Source: Zygnema circumcarinatum (Eukaryota > Streptophyta > Zygnematophyceae > Zygnematales > Zygnemataceae). Taken from it: a stretch of DNA of 20,834 nt. The stretch covers positions 937,119-957,952 of the forward strand of contig CM074823.1 of NCBI GenBank assembly GCA_037447605.1, in the 5' to 3' direction. The translations under genes were made by a program, and so were the position numbers. Shown here piece by piece: positions 1 to 13,477 of this stretch (the first letter of the stretch is position 1; each line of letters opens with the position of its first letter). Below the pieces are notes generated by a model. The model had not been told where the DNA came from. It made no database searches and saw only the letters and a list, made by a program, of their open reading frames with translations.

Positions 1-27
1 CCTCCCCCCCCCTTCCCTTTCACCCAC

Positions 28-1668
28 CTGCCCTCCCCCCGGCTGGTCAGCGGCTGCGGGCGCGTCCCACGCGAGCATCATGTCGAAGGTCCACCGGCGG
101 AAGTCCTTGTCACGTAGATGGTCGGCGGGCGCACGTGCGGCGGCGGCAAGTGCGCGGAAGCATCCGAACTCGAGAAGATTGCGCGCGTACCGCCCGCCCT
201 CGCGGGCTAAAGGAGGGGCCTCCGCCTCGAACTGAGCCTTCAGCTCCTCGGGCTTGAGGGAGAGGACTCTGAGGGAGAGGGAGGAGGGGGGGGAGGAGGG
301 GGAGGAAAGGGAGAGAGAGAGAGAGAGAGAGAGGGAAAGGAATTGGGTTAGGGGGAGGACGGCGGGGGATGCTCCTGGGGCTTGAGGGAGAGGACTCTGA
401 GGGAGGGGGGGGGGGAAGGGAGGGGAAGGGAGTGGGGGGTGGGGGAGGGTTAGGTTAAGTGAGGTGGAGGAGGGAGGGGGAATGGAGGGAGAGAGAGAGA
501 GAGAGGGGAAGGTATTAGGTTAGGGGTGGTTAGGTTAGGTTATGTTAAGTGAAGGGGAGGAGAGGAGAACTTGGGGTTTTTAGGGCGGGTGCTAGGTTGG
601 GTTAGGTTAGAGAAAGTGAGGAGGGAGGAGAGAGGGAGGGAGAGAAAGAGAGTGGGAAAGGGGTTAGGTTACGGGGAGAACGGATGGGGGAAGGGAGAGG
701 GGGAAGGGAGGGAGGGAGGAGGTTATGTTAGGTTAGGTTATGAAGAGGAGGGAGGGGGGAGGGAGGGGTTAGGGTAAGGAGAGGAGAGGAGAGAGGGGAG
801 GGAGGGAGGGGTCAGGTTAGGAGGACGACGGAAATGGATGGGTGGAGGGGGAGAGGGGAAGTGGCGCAGGGAGTGGTAACATCCAAGGAGCGTCCAGAGC
901 ACACATCACATTTTATCCTCAAAGAGACCATCATCATCTCCGAAATTAGGGTGAAAGACAGAAATTGTGTCCTGTCCTACATCACTCAATGCCTCTCCTG
1001 CATCACTTTTCTGCACATATTAACTCTTGCCGATCCCCCCCTTCTTTCTTCACGGTTCTTCACTCTCACAGAAATAAGGGTTACAGCGTGACCACAGCTA
1101 AAATGAGGAGCAATATTCTACATACGCTGAACATACCATCCCACGCAACATCACCACCTCCATGAACATCACCGCCCTCTCAACATCACCTCCACACACC
1201 CAACATCATCTACCGCAGCATAAGCACCATTCAACATCACCCTCGAAAACCCTAACCGTCCCCCCTCCGACCAATGCAGAGCTGCCACCTGGCGCAGCGC
1301 CCAATCACAACGTTCGCCATGGACGAGAGCTCCCGAATCCATTTCCCCGTGCTTCCCTGCGCCGCCGCCATGGCCGCCTGCACGTCCCGCAGCGCCTCCC
1401 TCCCCTCCCTCTCCCTCTCCCTCTCTCCCTCTCCCTCTCTTCCTCCCCCTCCGTCCATGGGCAGCTGCTGCAGGAGCGTCTTCAACGTCGGGTGCAGATT
1501 CAGCTTCTCCAAAACGCTTTGCATGGGATTCATACTAGGGTTAGGGTTAGAATTAGGGCTAAAATTAGGGTTAGGACTAGGGTTGGAGCTCAAGGTAGGG
1601 CTCGAAGGAATAGAGTTAGGGTTAGGGTTAGCGAGAGCCGCTTCTGAGGCGCCACTCTTCTTCTCCAT
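28..1668 (-). CDS. Gene C, 5' part of an unrecognised protein gene (partial, 2 exons visible)
   Basis: Exons proposed at 1668-1289 and 268-28, joined over a 1,020-nt intron; the gene runs off the left edge. The donor is GCCAG|GTGGCA, the acceptor is CCCTCAG|A, and the next donor is CAG|GTGGGT at 27. Exon 1 ends in phase 2 and exon 2 supplies the missing base, so the frame continues without adjustment. Residues 13-48 are Asn/Pro/Ser repeats encoded by CCCTAA-like DNA. Residues about 49-70 look helical (QSVLEKLNLHP, LKTLLQQLP). Residues 73-89 are Gly/Glu/Arg repeats from a GA tract. From about residue 91 the protein looks globular, with motifs such as SLKPEELKAQFEAEAP, RYARNLLEF and FRRWTFDMMLAW. 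I do not recognise the family and see no signal peptide. An ATG at 1770 is in frame, but 1668 is preferred because the extra stretch would be encoded by the CCACGTGG cluster. The splice model is inferred. Confidence 0.5.
277..830. repeat. G/A-rich low-complexity DNA with GGTTA/TTAGG-like runs, in intron 1 of gene C
   Basis: The + strand is almost all purine, broken by runs of GGTTAGGTTA type (for example near 527-545, 600-610, 720-740). Short (GA)n tracts occur at 312-332 and 489-503. Open frames here on either strand are Arg/Glu/Gly repeats and are not genes. From 830 to 1288, the rest of the intron, I see no feature. Confidence 0.7.
1395..1452. repeat. CT-rich microsatellite inside exon 1 of gene C
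   Basis: A (CTCCCT)n-like tract on the + strand. Read in the gene C frame it gives the Gly/Glu/Arg-rich segment (about residues 73-89). It keeps the frame open into the following sequence. Confidence 0.6.
1529..1635. repeat. Degenerate TTAGGG-like repeats inside exon 1 of gene C
   Basis: The + strand shows repeated (A/G)TTAGGG-type hexamers with many substitutions. On the minus strand they encode the Asn-Pro/Ser-Pro segment of gene C without a stop, although CCCTAA repeats contain TAA in one of the three frames. Confidence 0.65.
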
Positions 1669-1674
1669 AGCGTG

Positions 1675-1758
1675 CCACGTGGCTAGATGTGACAGAGAGG
1701 AGGATTGCCACGTGGCTGCCACGTGGACGGTGAGGCCCGCGGACGTGCCGCCACGTGG
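1675..1758 (-). promoter_or_regulatory. Cluster of four CCACGTGG palindromes upstream of gene C
   Basis: CCACGTGG occurs at 1675-1682, 1708-1715, 1719-1726 and 1751-1758, all within 90 bp upstream of the ATG proposed for gene C. In plants this palindrome is the G-box/ABRE core bound by bZIP and bHLH factors. The second and third sites are 11 bp apart start to start, about one helical turn. Binding is inferred from the motif alone. Confidence 0.5.
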
Positions 1759-1769
1759 CGGGTAGAGCA

Positions 1770-2370
1770 TGCATTCGAGGAGCAGGAGGTGTGACGTGAC
1801 GGATAGGGGAAAGACGGGCAGCTGAAACGTTTCTGAGAAAGATAGCGATTGGACGGTGGAGGAACGGGCAGATCAAAAAACATATTTCGGGCAGGACTGT
1901 GGATACGATGAGGAGATTGGAACGTCATTTTTTTCCTGCCCGGATATTCGGGCAGTGTGAGATCGACGTTTCGGGCACGCCAAAAACTTTCTGGCAGTTG
2001 CGCGAAGGTTCGCTTTCACATGGAACGCCAGAATTTGTAGAAATTCAGTTGAACAAAACTATGGTTGGCGTGTAGAACTAACTGTGCGGATAGAACGATG
2101 TAAAGCCCGTAGGACGGAAACTGGAACAGCACGGTAACCGCATGGAACGCAAGGTACCTTCTTGTTTTCCCTATGACGACATGGTCGCTGATTTGTGTGT
2201 ACAATGTCGTGTGGTTCAAACATGATAAAGACTTAAGAAACCCCAAAACCCTAAAACCCTACGACCAAAAGAAAGTAGAACCTCAAATGTGAGTGAAAAC
2301 TAGGTGCGCCCTCAATGCAGGTAAGAGATATTGCTAGCCATTAGTTTTGTGTGTTGTTTGCTTCCCTCTC
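1770..2370. other. Intergenic, no gene seen
   Basis: Unique-looking sequence upstream of gene C. The motif CGGGCA recurs near 1815-1985 (for example TTCGGGCAG and TTCGGGCAC). A telo-box-like AAAACCCTAAAACCC run lies near 2240-2260. A 76-codon frame on the minus strand (2246-2016) has no recognisable features. Confidence 0.4.
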
Positions 2371-2379
2371 CCTCTCTCA

Positions 2380-2860
2380 ACCCACAGCCCTTCTCTTACC
2401 CTTCTCCCTCTTTCTCTGCCTCTCCCTCACCCCCGCCTCTCTCCTACCCTTCTCCCTCTTTCTCTGCCTCTCCCTCACCCCCGCCTCTCTCCTACCCTTC
2501 TCCCTCTTTCTCTGCCTCTCCCTCACCCCCGCCCCTCTCCCTCTTTCTCTGCCTCTCACTCACCGTCGCCCCTCTCCCTCACCCCCGCCCCTCTCCCTCT
2601 TTCTCTGCCTCTCCCTCACCGTCGCCCCTCTCCCTCTTTCTCTGCCTCTCCCTCACCCCCGCCCCTCTCCCTCACCCCCGCCCCTCTCCTACCCTTCTCC
2701 CTCTTTCTCTGCCTCTCCCTCACCGTCGCCCCTCTCCTTCTTTCTCTGCCTCTCCCTCACCGTCGCCCCTCTCCCTCTTTCTCTGCCTCTCTCCCTCACC
2801 CCCCCCCCTCTCCCTCACCCCCCCCCCTCTCCCTCCCTCTCTCAATGGCTCAGACCTGAT
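2380..2860. repeat. Pyrimidine-rich minisatellite (48-bp unit and shorter derivatives)
   Basis: Three units start with ACCCTTCTCCCTC at 2398, 2446 and 2494, exactly 48 bp apart. The array then breaks into shorter units built from CTCTTTCTCTGCCTCTCCC followed by either ACCCCCGCC or ACCGTCGCC. It is open in all three + frames as Ser/Pro/Leu repeats, which is a composition effect and not evidence of coding. Confidence 0.85.
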
Positions 2861-3494
2861 CAATTTCCATTATTAAAATCACACCCTTCACCTGCAGCCC
2901 ATCGAACAAATGACGCAGAGCAGTATTTTAAGTTTGAAATCAAATTTGTTAAGTAATAGTTCAAAAAGACAATGAAAGTTATGCATACAATATATCAACG
3001 AACCTTCATATCCCCTCTCTCTATGTCACCACCTGTGCCGTTGTATACTACTGCAAACATTCTCCTAATGCCACGTTCGAGCTACGGTACAGCGGTTCCA
3101 TGGAAACCCTAAATCTTAGAAATGAACATATATAGAGCAAAGTAACCCTAATTTGGACAGATTTCCCAAATGTGGGAACTTGCTGAAATTTACCTCCTCC
3201 CTCCCTCCCTCCCTCCCTCTCCCCCCCCCCCCACTCCCACCACCCCCTACTTCATGTCTAAACCTCCCGTAAACCCTCTCCTTCTCTTACTTCGTAACTT
3301 AAAACTTAACTATAGCCTTCCCTGCGAATAACCTATTTTTGCGATACTGCAAATTGACGAACCCTAGACCTGAAAAATGAGTAATTTTTTTGGTCCACAA
3401 GTCGATGGCGAAATTTGGAGTTCGGTGCCCCAAAAGTTATTGGCCCGTCCAGTTATGAAAGGTAATGCGAAGTATCAATTGTACCCCAACAACA
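2861..3494. other. Intergenic, no gene seen; short (CTCC)n tract at 3193-3229
   Basis: AT-richer sequence with isolated AACCCTAA-like motifs near 3105 and 3143 and a CTCC/C-run tract at about 3193-3229. No coding signal was found on either strand. It lies 3' of gene A and 5' of gene C. Confidence 0.4.
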
Positions 3495-3500
3495 TTTATT
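3495..3500 (-). promoter_or_regulatory. Possible polyadenylation signal of gene A
   Basis: AATAAA on the minus strand, about 208 nt past the gene A stop codon. Position and motif fit a polyadenylation signal. No transcript evidence is available, and no equivalent was identified for gene B. Confidence 0.3.
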
Positions 3501-3707
3501 AGAAATAAATGATGTTAATGGGGGGTAGGGACGCGGGCTAGAAAAGGGCCTTCCACCCTCGCCCTCTCACAAAAACTTGAGCTCAAGCAAAGACGTATGG
3601 TCCATGCAAACAGTCGTCCGCTCCGTACAGTTCCGTACAGTTCCGCCTCGTTCCATGTCCAACTTCCTCTCCTCTCCGTATCAACGCTCCAGCAGGTTCC
3701 ATGTCGT

Positions 3708-8109
<4,402 letters not shown>

Positions 8110-8213
8110 CGGAAAAAAAATTGGGCTTGAAGAGAGAGCTCGAGTTGGTTTTCAGTTTTTCGGAAAAAACTGGAAAGGGAGGGGGAGTTGCCAGCTGTCA
8201 AACTTGGGGGAGT

Positions 8214-8240
8214 GACACGTGCAAAACCTGCATTGGCCGA
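8214..8240 (-). promoter_or_regulatory. Conserved CACGTG plus CCAAT promoter module of gene A
   Basis: On the + strand: GACACGTG, five variable bases, then CCTGCATTGGCCGA; read in gene direction this is a CCAAT box followed by a CACGTG G-box. The same module occurs at 17192-17218 in front of gene B. Both lie exactly 105 bp from the start codons used here. Factor binding (NF-Y, bZIP/bHLH) is inferred from motif knowledge. Confidence 0.55.
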
Positions 8241-8316
8241 GAGTGAAAAATGTCAGGGGAAAAATAAAAAATAAAGTTTATTTATTTAAAAAGGACTCCC
8301 TCACTCCCCGCCTCTG

Positions 8317-8580
8317 TCTCCCCCTCTCTCGAACTCTCTATCTCTCTCAATATATATCTCTCTCTCTGCTCCAAACCTCCCACTTCTGCTTCCTCCAATC
8401 CGTAGAGTTTCAGCTTTCCCTTCTCCCGCTCGCTCGCTTGCTCCCTCCCTCCCTCCCTCCCTCCCTCCCTTCATGCCTCCCTCCCTCCCTCCCTCCCTTC
8501 ATCCCTCCCTTCCTCCCTCCCTCCCTCCCACTCCCTCCCTCCCTCCCTCCCTCCCTCCCTCCCTCCCTCTCCTCCCACAT
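8317..8580. repeat. CT/CTCC low-complexity tract upstream of gene A
   Basis: Mixed CT-rich sequence from 8317, then (CTCC)n from 8441 to about 8574 on the + strand. It is purine-rich in the gene A sense direction. Gene B has a matching but shorter CT-rich tract at 17262-17413. Confidence 0.85.
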
Positions 8581-8749
8581 TCCCTCATTTCGATTCCTTC
8601 CCGCCCTGCCTCTCGCACCCATGTCCGTACACTGTACACCTATGCCGAATCTCAGAGTCAGAATTTTTTTTTCTGCTCACCTCTTTATCTTCCAACTTGG
8701 CTCCAACTCCGTGAGAGCGGGAGGGCGTTGAAAGAAACAAAAAGAGAGA

Positions 8750-8911
8750 ATTAAGGAGAGAGGGGAAGGGAGAGAGTGAGAGAGCAAGAGAGAGAGAGCT
8801 AGAGAGGGAGAGAGAGTGAGAGGTAGAGAGACAGATATGGAGGCGTAAAGCAGTAGTTTGAGGGAGAGAGAGACAAAGAGAGACAGAGAGAGATGGAGAG
8901 AGAGAGGGAGA
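8750..8911. repeat. GA-rich tract further upstream of gene A
   Basis: GAGAGA-type repeats on the + strand, complementary in composition to the CT tract at 8317-8580 and separated from it by about 170 bp. Gene B shows the same CT-then-GA order. Confidence 0.8.
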
Positions 8912-9809
8912 CTTGAAAGTAACCTCTGCCGCCTCTTCCCTTTGTAGCGATCGCCCGTCGGCGTTCCGCCGGCGCGGGAGGGAACCGGTACTCCGTACAA
9001 CTATTCCGTACCCTTTGTTCTCTTGCGCCACGCGGTAATTGGCTCGTTTGGCGCGGAGCGAGTGGTGCGGCGCCACGTCGGACAGCGCTTGGGAGTGCGC
9101 ATTTGGCCGGAGATGCCCATCGAACGGTCCAGAGTTGAGCATGACGTGACACATATAGACATTGGACGGTCAGGATTTCATCCTGATGAAACCACGAGCT
9201 ATCGAAGATTTGGGAGAGAGTTGGTCGGCGGCAGTACGCGTGGGGTCGGCTGATTGGGAAACGGATCAGGATCTGATGGCAGTTAAATACGACAAATGAG
9301 TTTATTGTCAGATTAGGGCTGGCGTATCCCCAGGGACACTAGACGACATGCCACGTGCACCAAAGCTAAGATCTTTCCATTGGTTGGAGCCCCTGGGTGC
9401 GCCGGAACGTTCGCCAGGCGGACGGTCGTTGACTTGTTGACCGACATTTTGGTCAGCGTGTCGGTGGTCAACGTGTCGGTGCCGTATCTTAATGGAGGTA
9501 CATTTAAGAGATCTTAATGGTTCTTGATGTGGGTACTTTTGTCGTTTTTAATGAGAAAAAAGTCCAATTGACTGTCGGACAGATTTAACAAGGATGGCGT
9601 CATCACCACGTCACAAAATGCAGTTGGCTGCCACGTGGTGCACTAGGCCTGTGCCGATATCGTGTAGCCGAAGGATAACATGTGTCTTTGAGTAAAGATG
9701 GTGCGCATAGGAAAAAGAAATCAATAGGCCGGTCGTCACGTGTAACATTTCAATGACGTGGCGTCGTTTTATTGGCCGAGACTTTACACAAGTTCGCAGT
9801 GGTGAACGG
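8912..9809. other. Intergenic upstream of gene A, no gene seen
   Basis: Holds an E2F-like TTTGGCGCG at 9047-9055, CACGTG motifs near 9351 and 9630, and short repeats such as GTGTCGGTGGTCAACGTGTC near 9457-9480. No coding region was recognised on either strand. Confidence 0.35.
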
Positions 9810-10420
9810 CCTGGGGGGCATTGAAACACCGTAGATCCAGCCGATCGCACTTGTGATAATGACATGGGGCGCTCTGATTGGGTGTTGGGATTGGACAAAA
9901 TGATTCGATTGGTCGGCGGGGTCGTTGAACGGTTTTTCAGAGTCCACTTCGGTTGATCCAAATTTCGGTTGGACAGTTTGATGGAGGTTGACTGGATGGT
10001 CAGCGGTGGATCGTGGACAACATGGGCCGGTTCGTGTCGTTGGTAAAAATTGAGGTGATCCAACAAATGGGTCAACGTTTATCGGCTACCTGGAGACGGC
10101 AGAAATTTGTCGTTTTGTGTTCATTTATTTTGAAAAAAATTGTCACCATCGAACGGTCGAGTTGAATTATTTCCGACCACATTGATTATGCAACAAAAAA
10201 AATGATCCCACTAAAAAAAAAATAATATTTTTTATTTCGATCTCAAAGCTAAAGATCGGCGTCATCCAACCGTCGGTTTGTCACTTTAAAAAAGTTTGGT
10301 ACAAATTTAGCGCCACTATGAAACATTCAACATTCCCAAAACGGTGGAGATCCAAAAGATTTTTTTTGACCAATCAGAAGCCACCGACTAGCTTCTGCCA
10401 CGTGGCTGCCAATTTACCAG
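9810..10420. repeat. Upstream block of unit A, direct copy of 19073-19660
   Basis: Aligns in the same orientation with 19073-19660. The first stretch is nearly identical by eye (9866-10040 against 19129-19303, about ten differences). Similarity continues through CGATCTCAAAGCTA, AGCGCCACTATGAAA and AATCAGAAGCCACCGAC. Minus-strand frames at 10075-9611 and 19339-19055 are shared, but their differences are mostly amino-acid changing, so the block is unlikely to be coding. Confidence 0.8.
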
Positions 10421-11455
10421 TACAGTCAACAGTCCTCATATTTTCGCCATGGTTTTGGCAAATATGAGGCGAAAATATTGATTTTTGCAAATAGAAGGTT
10501 CGTGTTACCAATAGACGGGCGATATTGTTAGAGTTCATGTTAGAGTTCATGTTTGACCGTACGTATAGTACCGTACCGTATCGTACCGTATCGTACCGTG
10601 TCGTTAAGTATCGTATCGTATCGTGTCGGAGCCAACAAGTAGGAAAGACGAGCGAGCGCCTCTTACGGCGGCACGTGCGGGAAGATTCGGTGAGTTTTGC
10701 TGAAGCCCGTAACGGCTAGTACAGTAAGTACGGCAAGTACGGCGAGTACGGCTAGTACGGTTTGCAGGGTTTCTAGGGTTTTGGGGTTTTAGTGGTACGG
10801 ATAGTACAAATAGTACGGCTAACACAGAGTTACCGTACAAAAAGGTGGTTTCGGCAAAATCGGGGCGAATTTCTTGGGGACGCACTGTACAGGGTGGAAA
10901 ATATGAGGACTCCTGACTGTAGCCGATAAAAAGGTACAGCGGCGAACTTCCCATACAGTACAGTCGGGGGCCCTCGTATTTACCGCCCTGAGGAGTGCGT
11001 CCCCAAGAATTTCGCCCCGATTTTGCCGAAACCACCATTTTGTACGGTAACTTCGTGTTACCGTACTGTCCGTATTCTCCGTACTGTTTGTACTAGCCGT
11101 ACTAGCTGTACTAGCCGTTACGGGCTTAGGCAAAACTCACCTAGTCTCCCCGCACGAGCCGCCGTAGGAGGCGCTCGCTCTTCTCCCCTTCTTCTTGGAT
11201 TCGATACGATACGATATGATACGGTACGATACGAAACGCGTCGATACGGTGCTATCCGTACTATCCGTACGAGTTGTGTATCCGATACAGTACGATACGG
11301 TACGATATAGTACGCTACAATACGTACGGTCTAACATGAACTCTAACATAATACCGCCCGTCTATTGGTAACACGAACCTTATGTATGCAAAATCAATAT
11401 TTTCGCCTCATATTGGCCAAAACCAGGGTGGAAAACACGAGGGCCCCTGACTGTA
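10421..11455. mobile_element. Foldback of two roughly 0.5-kb TIR elements (non-coding)
   Basis: Element 1 is 10421-10921, with ends TACAGTCA...TGACTGTA; its termini match as TACAGTCA..AGTCCTCATATTTTC. Element 2 is 10959-11455, with ends TACAGTCG...TGACTGTA; its termini match as TACAGTC.GGGGCCCTCGT. The left half of element 1 is also an inverted copy of the right half of element 2: shared pieces include GTTCGTGTTACCAATAGACG, AGAGTTCATGTTAGA, and the GTATC/GATAC arrays. The whole can therefore fold on itself. No transposase frame is present, so it is non-autonomous at best. Similar bases continue just outside the tips (TTTACC(A/G)G), and I could not define a target-site duplication. Confidence 0.65.
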
Positions 11456-11569
11456 CCGGTAAAAAACTGTCGGCCGGCGTCGACACATCGGCGATATGGC
11501 GATGTATTATTCCTTAATGAATTTGCGACGATGGCCGACATTAGCGTCAGGGTTAAGAATTAAAGATTG

Positions 11570-12110
11570 GTAAGGGTTAGGGTAATGGCTAAGGCTACGG
11601 TTAGGGTTAGTGTTAGCATTAGGGTTAGGATTTGGGTTAGGGTGAGGTTAGGGTTAGGATTAGGTTTAGGGTTAGGGTAAGGGTTCGGGTTACGGTTAGG
11701 ATTAGGGTTAGGGTAAGGGTTAGGGGTACGGTTAGGGTTAGGGTTAGGCTTAGGGTTAGGGTGAAGTTAGGGTTAGGATCATGGTTAGGGTTAGGATTTG
11801 GGTTAGGGTGAGGTTAGGGTAAGGATTAGGGTTAGGGTTAGGGTGAGGGTTAGGGTTAGAGTTAGGGTTAGGGTTAGGGTTAGGCTTAGGGTTAGGGTGA
11901 CGGTAAGGATTAGGGTTAGGGTAAGGGTTAGGGGTAGGGTTAGGGTTAGGGTTAGGGTTAGGGTTAGGGTTAGGGTTAGGGTTAGGGTTAGGGTTATGAT
12001 TAGGGTTAGGGTGAAGTTAGGGTTAGGATTATGGTTAGGGTTAGGATTATGGTTAGGGTTAGGATTCGGGTTAGGTTGAGGTAAGGGTTAGGATTAGGGT
12101 TGAGAGAAAT
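11570..12110 (+). repeat. Interstitial TTAGGG telomere-like array
   Basis: Degenerate TTAGGG repeats over about 540 bp with variants such as TTAGGA, TTCGGG, TAAGGG and GTGAGG. The core at about 11935-11996 is a perfect run of roughly ten units. It lies between the upstream block of unit A and the 3' side of gene B. Arg/Val and Gly/Leu repeat frames are artefacts. Confidence 0.9.
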
Positions 12111-13477
12111 ACCGTAATGGGAGATCCGGATGAACATTGTACGGAAGTGAGAGAAACAGTGGTGGAACTGGATCGACAAATGTGTGGTGAAGGCATGGGA
12201 CAGGATCTCAGGGTTGAGTTGACCCGCAAGAGTAGACCGTGTCCGCTACAGATCACGGACAAGCTCACAGTCACAGTTGTACATGTCACATAGGCAAGAA
12301 CAGAGACAGTACTTTGCAAAATGGTTTGACGGTCAAAACAAGGAATCAAGAGTACTAATTCTGAAACCTTGCATGGCGCACCATGCCTACCACCACATGG
12401 ATCACACGTTGATTTGGCACCGTGGATCTGTCTCGCTACCATTCACATCCTCACGACTGCAAAATCACAATCGAAACAAGCAGCAAAACTGCACCAATTC
12501 ACAGTACAGTTCGTACAGTTTCTTCAATTCATCCAATTGGTGCGCACGCGGCGGTTTGGCGGAAAAAGGGGGGTCAGACTTAACCCAGATTTGCGAAAGG
12601 CTGCGAAATTGCTCTGCTCAATTCGCGGCGCTCCAGAATTACCGAACCGGCGCTGAGTACTAACTTCCCCCGCCGTACAATGCGAAATTCACCCGACAGG
12701 CTTATGAAATTGATTTGGCCATGTGTTAAGTCTGATCCCCCCCCTATTAATATGCACAAATGTTCAACTGGAACTTTTTCTGTTTTTTCAGGTGAACATT
12801 TAACAATTAAGTAAAATAATGTTCGATTTCTCAACCTGATTGGTAGTAGAGTAAGTGAGTTTTCGCGTTCCCAAGTTCGCCAAGACCCTGTTCCATGTAA
12901 CAGCAAATTGTCTCCGAACGGACAACAGGTTTTCAGGCCACATGGAGCCGTGGCACATCCTTCACAGATGTCCACATTGACACAAACATAAAAATGGTAA
13001 ACCTTGAACATTAGGAACCATTACAAGCAATTGCCTAAATTCCCTAAAACCCTAAAATCCTAAAACCAAACAGCCCTAAAACCCTTGCGCTTCTTAAACT
13101 AGTAGAGGACAAGTCACCAGAGCCTACGCAATTGAGAAAATTACGTCTGAAAACTGAAACTGTCCTAAGGTTGCCAGCGCCTTGCTTTTTCCCGCAAACT
13201 GCTCCTACGAATAGCTGGGCTCCGCCCATTCCTGAAGGGTTGAAGGTAGAGCACAACTTCGACCACCCATATATACCCGCTACCCACCAATAATAAAAAG
13301 GGAGATTTTGGAGGATGAAAGAAATTCGACGTCATTGAGCTTTTAAAGCATTTACTGTACACGTCCATATCCGCCATTTCTGTGTTGTTGTTGAAGCCCC
13401 ACGCTCTCTCCCTCTCCGCCTTCAACCAAATCATTTTCTTCCTCTACCTGCTAGCCCAAACCGGTTCCTTTATCGCT
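12110..13477. other. 3' flank of gene B, no convincing gene
   Basis: Unique-looking DNA between the TTAGGG array and gene B, probably including the gene B 3' UTR. Several AAACCCTAAAA-like motifs occur at 13040-13085. A minus-strand frame at 13011-12580 starts with a Cys-rich stretch (CEGCATAPCGLKTCC) but has no recognised domain or splice context. No tRNA was seen. Confidence 0.35.
12568..12744. mobile_element. Possible MITE-like element, 177 bp
   Basis: The left end GGGGGGTCAGACTTAAC (12568-12584) is inverted at the right end as GTTAAGTCTGATCCCCCC (12724 onward), with one extra A. The span contains no gene. No clear target-site duplication was found, so chance or another origin remains possible. 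Confidence 0.35.

Noticed and set aside
2331-2956. Three overlapping + strand frames rich in Ser/Pro/Leu
   Set aside because: All three frames are open because the minisatellite lacks stop triplets; no non-repeat coding sequence flanks it.
9611-10075. Minus-strand frame shared with 19339-19055
   Set aside because: The frame is conserved only because the DNA is; most differences change amino acids, and there is no domain or splice context.
11843-12079. Arg/Val repeat protein
   Set aside because: Translation of the TTAGGG array.
11570-12110. A true chromosome end
   Set aside because: The array is degenerate and flanked on both sides by duplicated gene units, so it is interstitial.
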